Source: Alphaproteobacteria bacterium (GTDB taxonomy: Bacteria > Pseudomonadota > Alphaproteobacteria > TMED109). Taken from it: a stretch of DNA of 64,000 nucleotides. The notes under the pieces were generated by a model. It was given only the letters and a program-made list of their open reading frames with translations, ran no database searches and had not been told where the DNA came from. Location of the stretch: NCBI GenBank assembly GCA_022819905.1, contig JAJEGJ010000087.1, forward strand, positions 32,178 through 96,177, written 5' to 3'. Below, one piece after another: positions 17,634 through 25,434 of this stretch. A program made the translations under genes and the position numbers. How positions within the stretch are numbered: the stretch's first letter is position 1; each line of letters starts with the position of its first letter.

Positions 17634-18329
17634 TCAAGACTGGCTGTCATCAGCGATTTCGCGTTTCTCATAGACGGTCTCAACCTTCTGACCGTTCCAT
17701 ACGTAGCAGAGGTGCCGCTCCTGGCGGGCGTTCGAGAGCAAGGGAGGTCGTAACACCGCAACACATTGACCGCCTGCCCGGCGGACGCTGTCATAGGCAA
17801 TCCCGTTCGAGCCGGCCGCGCGCAGCGTTCTCGCCAGATGCTGGCCAGCGGCGTAGTTGTCGTTGTGGTAGACGAGCGGCTGGGACGCCTTCTGGCCGCA
17901 CAGGTCATGCAGGTTCCCGTCGAGGTTGACCAAGTAGACCCGCATGTCCAGTTCCATGCGTGCCTGGGCCGTGGCGCTCAGGAATCGCTCGCGGTGATGT
18001 TTGGTCTCAGCAATGGCCGTGTAGAGATCGTTCGCAGCGTAGAAGACACCGTAAGTACCGTCCGAGAAGCGGCTGCCGTTCGGGTTCAGGTGGGTGAAAG
18101 CTGCCATGACGACGGCGGTCTCGGGTCCGCTGATGCGATCCTCCGGCGGCACGAGCTCAATATCGCCGGCCTCGTCACGAAGCCTGGGATTCGTGAGGGC
18201 CTCTAGGGCGAAGATCGCCTCGAGGTCGTCCGGATCGGTCACGCGCTCGAAGAGCTGAATTGGCGGAAACCGGCTGGGGATGATTCGCCAGCACGGCCTC
18301 CATTGGATGTGGGCAACCGGCAGCGTCAT
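17634..18329 (-). CDS. RES-domain toxin (NAD+-depleting type)
   Basis: A 231-residue RES-family toxin. Expected family residues are in WRIIPSRFPP, GSRFSDGTYGVFYAANDLYTAIAE (split by a Gly-rich turn), and late AYDSVRRAGGQCVAVLRPP, where the R, E and S of the RES name are expected. RES toxins characterised elsewhere (MbcT, Pseudomonas RES) degrade NAD+ by phosphorolysis or hydrolysis. The ATG at 18329 overlaps the antitoxin stop as ATGA, so antitoxin is made first. This pair looks complete, unlike most of the toxin-antitoxin loci in the window. Confidence 0.9.
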   Translation of the reverse strand: MTLPVAHIQWRPCWRIIPSRFPPIQLFERVTDPDDLEAIFALEALTNPRLRDEAGDIELVPPEDRISGPETAVVMAAFTHLNPNGSRFSDGTYGVFYAANDLYTAIAETKHHRERFLSATAQARMELDMRVYLVNLDGNLHDLCGQKASQPLVYHNDNYAAGQHLARTLRAAGSNGIAYDSVRRAGGQCVAVLRPPLLSNARQERHLCYVWNGQKVETVYEKREIADDSQS

Positions 18330-18742
18330 GCCCAGCCGCCCCGCTGGGCGTCGAGGTATTGCCGTACGACGAAGAGGTCTGCCACCTGGCCCGAGAGCAT
18401 GCGGTCGAGCGCCGACCGACCGCCAAATCCCGCTGCAGCGTTTGGACGCTTCACCCATTCATCTGCCGCCTGATCGTTGGGAAGCAGCAGCTGAAGCGCC
18501 TTGTAGATACCCAGAATGTAGGAAATGCGCTCCAGCGTATCCTTCGGCAGAACCGTGTTCGGATTCTTCTTCCACTTGAAGAAGGTAGATCGAGCTGTGA
18601 GCCCAAGCAGGGTCATCTGTTCCTCGACGGAGAGGCTCCAGAGTTCGGCGATGCGAAAGAACGTCCGCAACGCCGGGCCGGAGAGGCCCTTCCGGTCAAA
18701 GGCTGTTGCCGGATGCACCCGTGCAACCATGACTAAATCCAC
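18326..18742 (-). CDS. Xre/MbcA/ParS-type antitoxin (DUF2384)
   Basis: A 138-residue antitoxin of the Xre-MbcA-ParS group. The N-terminal helix-turn-helix covers about residues 25-60 (IAELWSLSVEEQMTLLGL). The C-terminal DUF2384 part contains ISYILGIYKALQLLLPN, ADEWVKRPNAA and GGRSALDRMLSG, the segment that wraps the RES toxin. GTG 18742 and ATG 18730 are both possible starts. An inverted repeat lies 22-39 bases upstream of the GTG, a natural site for autoregulation. It is first in the operon. Confidence 0.88.
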   Translation of the reverse strand: MDLVMVARVHPATAFDRKGLSGPALRTFFRIAELWSLSVEEQMTLLGLTARSTFFKWKKNPNTVLPKDTLERISYILGIYKALQLLLPNDQAADEWVKRPNAAAGFGGRSALDRMLSGQVADLFVVRQYLDAQRGGWA

Positions 18743-18763
18743 AAAGGTCGTTTGAAGGATAAT

Positions 18764-18781
18764 TAGTCTATATATGGACTA
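18764..18781. promoter_or_regulatory. Inverted-repeat operator candidate for the Xre-RES operon
   Basis: TAGTC and GACTA arms surround an AT-only-like core (TATATATG). It is the only AT-rich palindrome near the operon start and overlaps where the promoter must be, with TTGCAT on the minus strand just upstream as a possible -35. Confidence 0.5.
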
Positions 18782-18893
18782 TATGCAAGTTTGGAGTGAT
18801 CGAATTGACGGAGGCATCATTGTCAGTACGCGGACAATGGCGCGACGGGGGATTGCCCAGCGTTGACGCCATAGGGCTCTCGCCCAAGGAAAG

Positions 18894-19817
18894 TCACACC
18901 CCGTTAAGCAGCGCCTCCACCTCGGCACGATGCGGCATGGAGAGCGCCGTTCCAGGTCGCGTGACCGAGAGACCGGCAACTGCGCATCCGAAGCGCACCG
19001 CCTGGCCCGGCTCCCGGCCTTCGGCCAGCGCCACCGCGAACGCCCCGTTGAACGCGTCCCCGGCCCCCGTGGTTTCCACTACCGGGCCCGCCCGAAACGC
19101 CGGCACGAGGTGTCCGCCTCCTGGACCATCGAAGAGCGCCCCCTCGGCGCCCAGCGTGATTACGGCGGACCCGGCTCCGCGCTCCCTGAGCGCGCGCGCA
19201 GCCGCGCGGGCCTCGTCTTCGCTCCGCACCGGCAAATCGGTCATGGCCGAAGCCTCTGTCTCGTTCGGCGTCACGTAGTCACAAAGGCCGAGCATGCGCT
19301 CCGGGACCGTCGCCGCCGGCGCCGGGTTGAGCACGGTCGTCACCCCCGCCTCCCTCGCAATCGTGAGTCCGCGCATCGCAGCCTCAACCGGCTGCTCGAG
19401 CTGGGTGACGAAGACGGCCGCCGAGCGGATCGCGTCCGCAGCCGCATCGACATCGGCCTCCGAGAGTTCGAAGGAAGCGCCAGGGCACACGACGATCGCG
19501 TTCTCGCCGGTCGCTGCGTTCACCATCACCGACGCGGCCCCGGTCGCCGAGCGGTCCGACCGGGCCACCAGCGGCTCCACGCCTGCATCGGCCCACACCG
19601 CGAAGCCCAGGTCGGCGAAAGCGTCGCGACCAACCCTCGAGATGAACCGGACGTCGGCGCCCAGCCGGGCAGCGGCGACAGCCTGGTTGGAGCCCTTGCC
19701 GCCCGGGCTCAACGCGACACTCTCGCCGATGACGGTCTCACCCATCTGCGGCAGGCGATCCGTCCGGAACGTGGCGTCGGCAACGAAGATGCCGAGAATC
19801 GCGATGTGACCCGCCAT
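18894..19817 (-). CDS. rbsK: Ribokinase (PfkB family)
   Basis: A 307-residue PfkB carbohydrate kinase best matching ribokinase: ATP + ribose to ribose 5-phosphate. The N-terminal substrate signature is SPGGKGSNQAVAAARLGADV. The C-terminal anion-hole/catalytic motif is ETTGAGDAFNGAFAVALA, with Asp in GAGD the base; the usual preceding Asp is Glu. NPAPA and CDYVTPNETEA are typical ribokinase features. GAGGG lies upstream of ATG 19817. No ribose transporter or repressor is next to it, so it may serve nucleoside salvage, along with the nucleoside hydrolase 10 kb away. Confidence 0.88.
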   Translation of the reverse strand: MAGHIAILGIFVADATFRTDRLPQMGETVIGESVALSPGGKGSNQAVAAARLGADVRFISRVGRDAFADLGFAVWADAGVEPLVARSDRSATGAASVMVNAATGENAIVVCPGASFELSEADVDAAADAIRSAAVFVTQLEQPVEAAMRGLTIAREAGVTTVLNPAPAATVPERMLGLCDYVTPNETEASAMTDLPVRSEDEARAAARALRERGAGSAVITLGAEGALFDGPGGGHLVPAFRAGPVVETTGAGDAFNGAFAVALAEGREPGQAVRFGCAVAGLSVTRPGTALSMPHRAEVEALLNGV

Positions 19818-20136
19818 GACGTGGCCCTCTAACCGGGTAGTCGCGCACCTGGCAGCCGCCGGAAAACGCCGGGCACGGACGCTTTTCCAGCAGTCGGCTC
19901 GGCGAGAGCTGGCGCCCCGGCCAAACCTGCTGCGGAACCTGGCGCAGAAGATACTCCGGGCAAGCTGCGTCGGGCGCGCCGTATGCCAAGCCTCAGCGAT
20001 TCACGGTCTGCCGACACCGGACACCGTGGCAGCATCCGGGCTTCAGGACGGCTGCCCCGGCGAACCGGGACGGCCGGAGGCGTGTATAAGGAGCGGCGCG
20101 CAAGATACGCCTCCCCCGCCCCTTCAGGAGCACTCC
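19818..20136. other. Divergent intergenic region
   Basis: Lies between divergently transcribed rbsK and the DUF3237 gene and must hold both promoters. I cannot identify clear boxes. Confidence 0.35.
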
Positions 20137-20592
20137 ATGCCACTCGAATCCGAACTGCTCGCCGTCTTCGACCTGACCGTCGACAAACCCATAGTGCTCG
20201 ACAACACGCCATCCGGCCGGCGTCTCAACGTCAATGTCACAGGCGGCACGTTCGAGGGCCCCGACTTCCGCGGCGAGGTTCTCCAAGGCGGCGGCGACTG
20301 GCTGGTGCTCCGCGCAGATGGTTCGCTCCGGCTCGATGTCCGGGCGACCCTTCGCACCCACGACGGGGCCTTGGTCTACATGACATACTTCGGCGTCCGG
20401 CATGGTCCCGAGGACGTGATGCGCCGGCTCAACGCAGGGGAAACCGTCGACCCTTCCGAGTACTACTTCCGGATCGCCCCGTTCTTCGAGACCGGCGCCC
20501 CCGAGTACGCCTGGCTCAATGGCCTCGTATGCGTGGGCAAGGGCGATCGCAAGCCGACCGGCCCGACATATGAGGTGTACCGGATCCTGTAA
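20137..20592 (+). CDS. DUF3237 domain protein
   Basis: A 151-residue member of the DUF3237 family, a small beta-barrel of unknown function. Typical features: an opening LLAVFDLTVDKPIVLDNTPS, RRLNVNVTGGTFEGPDFRGE, DGSLRLDVRATLRTHDGALV, and the closing FETGAPEYAWLNGLVCVGKG. AGGAG at 20126-20130 supports ATG 20137. No neighbours suggest a pathway. Confidence 0.85.
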   Translation: MPLESELLAVFDLTVDKPIVLDNTPSGRRLNVNVTGGTFEGPDFRGEVLQGGGDWLVLRADGSLRLDVRATLRTHDGALVYMTYFGVRHGPEDVMRRLNAGETVDPSEYYFRIAPFFETGAPEYAWLNGLVCVGKGDRKPTGPTYEVYRIL

Positions 20593-20922
20593 CAGTCCTG
20601 AGCCGATCCGCTCCAGGTGGCGTCATCGCGGCGTGACAGCGCCTGTCGGCAGGTCCTCTGCACGCCGCGACCCGGTTCGGTTCTTCGCGACCGACTGACG
20701 ATGTGGAATGGCGCGGTTTCCGGGCGATGGGCCCGGGCACAAATTACCTAACCGCGTCGCCTGCCGTGGACGGCGGCGGATAGTCGCTCGCGCACCGCAA
20801 TGGAGCCGTTCCGGGGCCGGCCCTGCTCCCCCTCGCCCCGTCCAGCCGCTCTCTGCGCCGGCGTGGACTGCCGGGATCTGGGGAGGTACATCCCGTTGCC
20901 ATAATCCGCCGTGGAGGTTCCG
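20593..20922. other. Gap without recognisable gene
   Basis: GC-rich spacer between the DUF3237 gene and vapB; only short unrecognised frames. Confidence 0.35.
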
Positions 20923-21150
20923 ATGGCCGCAACCGCCAAACTCTTCTGGTCGGGCCGTTCGCAGGCCGTCCGGCTTCCGAAGGAATTCCAGATGGCAGGC
21001 GCCGAAGTGCGCATCCGCCGGCAGGGCGCCGCAGTAATCCTCGAACCCATCGCATCGGACTGGGACTGGCTCGACGACGTTGTGGGCCGGTTCTCGGAGG
21101 ATTTCTTCGCCGCGGGCCGCAACCAGCCGGCGCTTCCGCCGCGGTCGTGA
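20923..21150 (+). CDS. vapB: VapB-type antitoxin
   Basis: A 75-residue SpoVT/AbrB-fold antitoxin: AATAKLFWSGRSQAVRLPKE is the DNA-binding swapped-hairpin signature, followed by RIRRQGAAVILEP. The C-terminal segment (WLDDVVGRFSEDFFAAGRN) is the toxin-binding tail. ATG 20923 has GGAGG upstream. It overlaps the toxin start in GTGA. Its toxin is truncated, so it may now be an orphan. Confidence 0.85.
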   Translation: MAATAKLFWSGRSQAVRLPKEFQMAGAEVRIRRQGAAVILEPIASDWDWLDDVVGRFSEDFFAAGRNQPALPPRS

Positions 21151-21299
21151 CTCGGCTGCGCCTTCCGCTGATGCGCTACCTGTTCGACACCAACGCCTGC
21201 ATCGCCCTGCCCAACGACGCCTCGCCGCCGCTACAGGCGCGTCTGCGCCGCCTCGCTCCCGCAGATGTCGGTTTGCCCGTGCCCGTTGCATACGAACTT
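21147..21299 (+). pseudogene. vapC: VapC-type PIN toxin, truncated after ~50 codons
   Basis: The PIN-domain start is clear: LMRYLFDTNACIALPNDASP holds the first catalytic Asp, and VPVAYEL ends with the conserved Glu-containing strand. At about 21297-21303 similarity stops abruptly and the sequence becomes, on the other strand, the inside of an AbiEii toxin gene. The open frame continues to 21386 with Arg/Ser-rich non-PIN sequence. The remaining acidic residues and the C-terminal half of the toxin are gone, so it cannot be an active RNase. Confidence 0.82.
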
Positions 21300-21436
21300 C
21301 AACGAACCGCCAGAACCCGATCCCGCGCGATCTCTTGCAACAGGTCCAGAAGCCGCAGCACCTTCTCCAGCGTGCCGGCCTGGTGACCGGTCTCGTCGGC
21401 GAGACGTAGCGGAATCTGGGCGGACGGCGGCGCCAT
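21299..21436 (-). pseudogene. AbiEii-type nucleotidyltransferase toxin, truncated N-terminus only
   Basis: Begins with ATG 21436 immediately after the AbiEi stop. The 45 codons read QIPLRLADETGHQAGTLEKV and LRLLDLLQEIARDRVLAVR, the standard N-terminus of AbiEii/AbiGii toxins. A stop is formed exactly at the junction with the vapC remnant. The catalytic KGGTAL nucleotidyltransferase motif that should follow is absent. Confidence 0.8.
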
Positions 21437-22231
21437 CTACAGCCCCTCGAAGCGGCGTTCGAGGACATCGACGGGCAGTATGACGTTCCAGCCCCTGGCC
21501 GTCATTCCTTCGCCCGATTTGGTGCCAAGGGCATATCGGGGCTGAGCCGGCATGAATGTACGAAGATCCTCCAGTGCAGCATCCGGGACGCCCAGCCGCT
21601 TCTGCTCGCGCTCCAGCCAGAAGCCCGTGGCGCCGGCGGCGGCGGCCTTGCCGAGCGCGCGCACGTACCGGACCAACGCCAGGGCGTCGACCCGCACCAC
21701 CAAGTCCAGGGAGTTGAAGAGTTCCTCCGCGCCCCCGGCCAGGTCGTAGCGGTCGAACAGGTCGGCAATCGTCCGCTCGATCGTCGTCACCCTGACCTCT
21801 TGCCCCATGCGGTCGACCGTCATGACGCCATCCGGGGGCGCGAAGCCGCGCGGCGGCCTGACGAACCGGCAAGCGAGACCGGCCACCTCGAAAAGGCCGG
21901 GTTCCCCCTGCGCGATGACCTGCACGTCATGCCCCTCCGTGTAGGCGTAGCCTTGCAGTTCAAGGGCCGAGTGATAGGCGATCGTGCCGCCATCGCGAAG
22001 ACGGGAGGCGGCCAGGAAGCGGTCGACCGACCACGTCGCGGCGTCGGCATGCTTGGGAACCGAGGCGAAGACACCACGAGCGATGCGCCGGATGTTGCCG
22101 GCGTGGAGATGCTGGGCGAGCATCGCCGTGACGACCTTGTCATCTGGTCGGCGCCCAACCGCCGCGGCGTATTCGGCCCGCCGGAAGACCGGGTTGGCGC
22201 TGAAGAAGGGCGCGGAGAGGAGCCGGGACAT
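21437..22231 (-). CDS. AbiEi-type antitoxin / transcriptional regulator
   Basis: A 264-residue type IV antitoxin. The N-terminal winged helix includes RAEYAAAVGRRPDDKVVTAM and RRIARGVFASVP. The middle holds LAASRLRDGGTIAYHSALEL, VTTIERTIADLFDR, and the C-terminal region closes around LDLVVRVDALALVRYVRAL, all as expected for AbiEi. ATG 22231 is chosen; a TTG at 22252 would be almost leaderless. A perfect TATAAT lies on the minus strand at 22266-22261, with an inverted repeat just upstream, matching the known autoregulation of AbiE operons. The antitoxin is intact while its toxin is lost. Confidence 0.85.
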   Translation of the reverse strand: MSRLLSAPFFSANPVFRRAEYAAAVGRRPDDKVVTAMLAQHLHAGNIRRIARGVFASVPKHADAATWSVDRFLAASRLRDGGTIAYHSALELQGYAYTEGHDVQVIAQGEPGLFEVAGLACRFVRPPRGFAPPDGVMTVDRMGQEVRVTTIERTIADLFDRYDLAGGAEELFNSLDLVVRVDALALVRYVRALGKAAAAGATGFWLEREQKRLGVPDAALEDLRTFMPAQPRYALGTKSGEGMTARGWNVILPVDVLERRFEGL

Positions 22232-22260
22232 CGCGGTTCGGTGATCTTTCAATTGATTCG

Positions 22261-22285
22261 ATTATAGCCATATATGAGCTATGGC
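22261..22285 (-). promoter_or_regulatory. Promoter and operator of the abiE operon
   Basis: On the minus strand a perfect -10 TATAAT (22266-22261) is preceded by an inverted repeat whose arms GCCATA (22267-22272) and TATGGC (22280-22285) lie in the -10/-35 spacer. The -35 is weak. This layout fits repression by AbiEi. Confidence 0.6.
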
Positions 22286-22487
22286 TTCAGCCGCCAATCA
22301 TGAAATCAACCGCATCGACCAAGTTTTCTCCTGCGCGGCTCGATCTGATGCGCTGGACCTCAGGCAGTTTCGGCAAGGACGGCATCCCGCTCCGCCAACC
22401 CCGGCGGCGTGATCCCCGAGCCAGCAGCACAGGAATTCAAGCGCGGGTCCATTCAGCCGCTTCCGGCTACGCTTCTTCCATCTCACG

Positions 22488-23060
22488 ATGACGCGCCTGC
22501 TTATCCTCTTCGCCTTCATCGCGGCCTTCGGCCTCCCGCCTGCGCCGACCGCCGCCGACCAGCGCTTCGCCCGTTTGACGGAGCCCGGCATCGTCGCTGT
22601 CATGCGCCACGCCCTTGCCCCCGGGAGCGGAGATACCGCATCGTTCGCGCTCGACGACTGTGCCACCCAGCGCAATCTCGACGCGCGGGGGCGCGAACAG
22701 GCGCGAGCAATCGGCGTGGCGATCCAAGCGGCGGGAGCGACCGTCGACCGGGTACTCACCAGCCAATGGTGTCGTTGCCGCGACACGGCCGAGCTCCTCG
22801 GTCTCGGGCCGGTCGAGGAGTTGCGTGTACTCAACTCGTTTTTCCGCAACCCGGCCCGCGCCGAGCCGCAAACCGCCGACCTACGGCGATACCTGTTGGG
22901 TCTCCCGCCAGGAGAGACCATCATCCTGGTCACCCACTACGTGAACATCAGGGCGCTGACCGGCAGGCCCGTCGCCTCCGGCGAGGTCGTCTTGCTCAAG
23001 ATCGGACGCGACCGCACGGTCTCTGTGGTCGACGAGATTCTCATCGGTCCCCGCCGCTGA
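22488..23060 (+). CDS. Exported histidine phosphatase family protein
   Basis: A 190-residue protein. Residues 1-23 (LLILFAFIAAFGLPPAPTAA) form a signal peptide with an AxA-like cleavage site. The mature part has the phosphohistidine motif as VMRHALAPG, in place of the common LxRHGE, the second Arg in VLTSQWCRCRDTAELLG, and a late His in VTHYVNIRALTG. It should hydrolyse a phosphate ester in the periplasm; the substrate is unknown. It stands alone. Confidence 0.85.
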   Translation: MTRLLILFAFIAAFGLPPAPTAADQRFARLTEPGIVAVMRHALAPGSGDTASFALDDCATQRNLDARGREQARAIGVAIQAAGATVDRVLTSQWCRCRDTAELLGLGPVEELRVLNSFFRNPARAEPQTADLRRYLLGLPPGETIILVTHYVNIRALTGRPVASGEVVLLKIGRDRTVSVVDEILIGPRR

Positions 23061-23365
23061 GATTTCTCGGATCACGCCAGCAAGCTGCCCCGGACCGTCG
23101 GCAGGTCGTCTGACCGCTACCGTCGGTCCCTGGCACCGAGACGTCCAGAGCGCAGTCCCAACCCTGACTGCGGGAAACATTCGGGCAAACATCGTGGTCG
23201 ACCAGGCTGTGCTTGCCCGCGCGCAAGTCGCGCTGACATTGTCGACCCGCCGGCGAGCAATCGGCCCGAATGTCAATCTGCGCGCTCACCCTTGATCTGG
23301 TGTCTGCGGTCGGTCAGCCGCAGCCCCGCGACGGACAGGCCGGGCGCCAGCCAGCGGGGATGCGA
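23061..23365. other. Gap without recognisable gene
   Basis: Short spacer between convergent genes. No terminator hairpin with T-run was seen. Confidence 0.3.
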
Positions 23366-23701
23366 TCAGTCGGACGGGACGTCGGCGGGGTGGTCCGCAA
23401 AATTCGTGATGGTGACATTCCCTTGGGGAAATTCGGCGACGATACTGAGCTTCCCGCCCAGGGCTTCGACATAGGAGCGGAGGTTGGAAACGTCCTTATC
23501 CGTCCTGCGTTCGAGCTTGGCGACGGCTGGCTGCTTCACGTGCAACGCCTGTCCGATCGCCTGTTGAGTCATGGCGCGTGCCCGACGCAGTTCGTGGAGC
23601 GGCATGGCGGCACGGAGCTCGGCTTTTCTGGCCTCCACCCGACGGCGGCGTTCCGGCGTGAAATCCCTGATCAGGTCGTGAAAGCTGTTCCGTCCAGTCA
23701 T
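23366..23701 (-). CDS. HigA-type XRE antitoxin
   Basis: A 111-residue Cro/cI-type regulator: LHELRRARAMTQQAIGQALH is the first half of the HTH and VKQPAVAKLERRTDKDVSNL the second, followed by LRSYVEALGGKLSIVAEFP, the standard C-terminus of this antitoxin type that pairs with Gp49-like toxins. Its ATG overlaps the stop of the hybrid toxin frame in ATGA. Intact. Confidence 0.85.
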   Translation of the reverse strand: MTGRNSFHDLIRDFTPERRRRVEARKAELRAAMPLHELRRARAMTQQAIGQALHVKQPAVAKLERRTDKDVSNLRSYVEALGGKLSIVAEFPQGNVTITNFADHPADVPSD

Positions 23702-23829
23702 CGAATCAATCCTTCCTGTCGCAACTCTTCGAGATAAACGTCGTAGAGGCGGTCGGCGACGGGCACATACCGCTTGTAGAACCGCGCATTATCCTGCTCG
23801 GCGCCGCTCTCGAACTCAATCCTCCAGAC
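23698..23829 (-). pseudogene. RelE/HigB hybrid toxin remnant (deletion fusion)
   Basis: Forty-three codons. The first 13 (VWRIEFESGAEQD) are a RelE N-terminus and overlap the RelB stop, as RelE should. From about 23790 the frame continues NARFYKRYVPVADRLYDVYL and EELRQEGLIR, the C-terminus of a Gp49/HigB-like toxin whose stop overlaps the HigA ATG, as HigB should. A deletion has joined two neighbouring modules in frame, removing the catalytic middle of both toxins. No usual start codon is left at the expected place. Confidence 0.75.
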
Positions 23830-24046
23830 CCAGGCCAAGGTTGCGCGCCACTTCCTCGAGCGTATAGGTGCGCGACCGACCTTCCCGCAACTCAATCAGG
23901 GCCTGCTCGGCGAGGTACACATCCTCGAGGTCCTCCAGATGCCGGAGGATGGCCTCGCGCGCGTAGAACGTCTTGGTGCGGCCGGTCGCCTTCGCGAGAT
24001 GCTCCAAGCGCTCCTCGATGTCGGCCGGCAGGCGGATTGTCAACAT
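23816..24046 (-). CDS. RelB/ribbon-helix-helix antitoxin
   Basis: A 76-residue antitoxin. MLTIRLPADIEERLEHLAKA then TGRTKTFYAREAILRHLEDL is the ribbon-helix-helix DNA-binding unit; LEDVYLAEQALIELREGRSR is the toxin-binding region and TYTLEEVARNLGLGLED the common tail. A perfect 13-base palindrome lies 17 bases upstream of the start. Its RelE partner survives only as 13 residues. Confidence 0.85.
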   Translation of the reverse strand: MLTIRLPADIEERLEHLAKATGRTKTFYAREAILRHLEDLEDVYLAEQALIELREGRSRTYTLEEVARNLGLGLED

Positions 24047-24062
24047 GGGTCGATACTCCGGG

Positions 24063-24075
24063 CGTACTGTACGCA
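24063..24075. promoter_or_regulatory. Perfect palindrome upstream of relB, operator candidate
   Basis: GCGTAC-T-GTACGC is a perfect inverted repeat 17 bases before the RelB start. RelB-type RHH dimers bind such short palindromes; the site is placed for autoregulation. Confidence 0.5.
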
Positions 24076-24369
24076 TATCTGGCACGCTTGGCGCAACCTT
24101 GCCGCCCGCGCACTGCGGATGGGATCAGGAAATGGTCGATCGGAAAGCATCCCCAGGAGGACGGGTGGCCACTCCGCAGTCGGTCTACAAGAACAACATG
24201 AACCGTCACTTGTCCGTAGCTTGGCCACGGCTCCTGGCCTGCCGGCCCGAGCGATTCGGGATACGCCAGAATAGGCCGTGAATGGCGGGAACGAGCTGGC
24301 TCGGCGCGCGAGGGAACGGCCAATAGCCGGCGTTGGGAACGCACGAAGCGCCGCGGTACGGGAGGAGCC

Positions 24370-25230
24370 ATGTTTGTAATCGGAGAGCCGGGTTGCTCCG
24401 ACATCAGGCGCTTTCGCCGGGATGGCTTCCTCGTCGTCGAACGGCTCATCGAACCCGAGGCCGCCGCCCGCCTGGCCGCGCGCTTCGGGCCGCTCTTCCG
24501 CGGCGAATTCGAGACCGGCCTCGAACCCGACGAGTGGAACTGGCGCGAGGGGAAGGACGCCGACGACCTGACTCGCCAGATCTGCAATGCCTGGAAGTCG
24601 GACCGCGAGTTGGCGCGCGCGGTCTTGCATCCCCGCATCGGCCTCTGGTGCGCGCGGCTCAGCGGCTGGCCGGGCGCCAGGATCAACCAGGACAACGTGC
24701 TGTGGAAGCCGCCGGACGCCCGCCCGCTCGCCTTCCACCAGGACGACAGCTATCAGCAGTGGGTGGTGCCGCCCGAGCTATGCACCTGCTGGATGGCGCT
24801 CGACGCGACCAGCGAGGCCGGCGGCACCATCGAGTACGTCGCCGGCTCGCACCGCCGGGACCTTGGCCCGCCAGCGTCCCGGTTCCACGCGCCCGACGAC
24901 TACGAACGCGAAATGCGCGAGGCCGCCGCGCGGGCGGGCGCCGTCCCCGAAGTGGTGCGGATCGAACTTCCGGCGGGAGGCGGAGTCTTTCACCACGGAC
25001 GGACGTTCCACGGTTCGGGCACCAACCGCACCGACGCGCCGCGACGGGCTCTGGTGTCACACTGCATGTCTTCCGAGGCCCGCTACCACCCGACCAACGT
25101 CGGCAGCATCTACGGCCGCTACAAGCGCGCCGGCAGGACGGAGATGGACGAAGCCTTCTTTCCCGTGCTGTGGACCGGGGACGGCTACCGGAGCGCCTTT
25201 CTCGACGGCTATCTCGACCCCGCAGGCTGA
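24370..25230 (+). CDS. Phytanoyl-CoA dioxygenase (PhyH) family protein
   Basis: A 286-residue Fe(II)/2-oxoglutarate oxygenase. RRFRRDGFLVVERLIEPEAA is the usual N-terminal signature. The iron site is HQD in LAFHQDDSYQQW plus a distal His in FHHGRTFHGSG, with Arg of NRTDAPRRALV expected to bind 2-oxoglutarate. GGAGGAG directly precedes ATG 24370. Family enzymes hydroxylate or halogenate small lipids, amino acids and natural products; this substrate is unknown. It stands alone. Confidence 0.88.
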   Translation: MFVIGEPGCSDIRRFRRDGFLVVERLIEPEAAARLAARFGPLFRGEFETGLEPDEWNWREGKDADDLTRQICNAWKSDRELARAVLHPRIGLWCARLSGWPGARINQDNVLWKPPDARPLAFHQDDSYQQWVVPPELCTCWMALDATSEAGGTIEYVAGSHRRDLGPPASRFHAPDDYEREMREAAARAGAVPEVVRIELPAGGGVFHHGRTFHGSGTNRTDAPRRALVSHCMSSEARYHPTNVGSIYGRYKRAGRTEMDEAFFPVLWTGDGYRSAFLDGYLDPAG

Positions 25231-25434
25231 TCGGCGCGGGCGGCCCGTTCCCGTCGGTCTGGAAGCACGAGATTCAACACAATCCCCGGTGGTGGCGGAG
25301 TATCGGATGCTCTGACCATCCAGGAGATGGGACGGTGGTGTCCCCCCTCGCTTCATCCTGGCCGCACAACTCCAGATGGACGCAACACGAAGCCTCGGTT
25401 CGAGGGGGCATCCATCCCGTCTCCTGGGTGCAGG

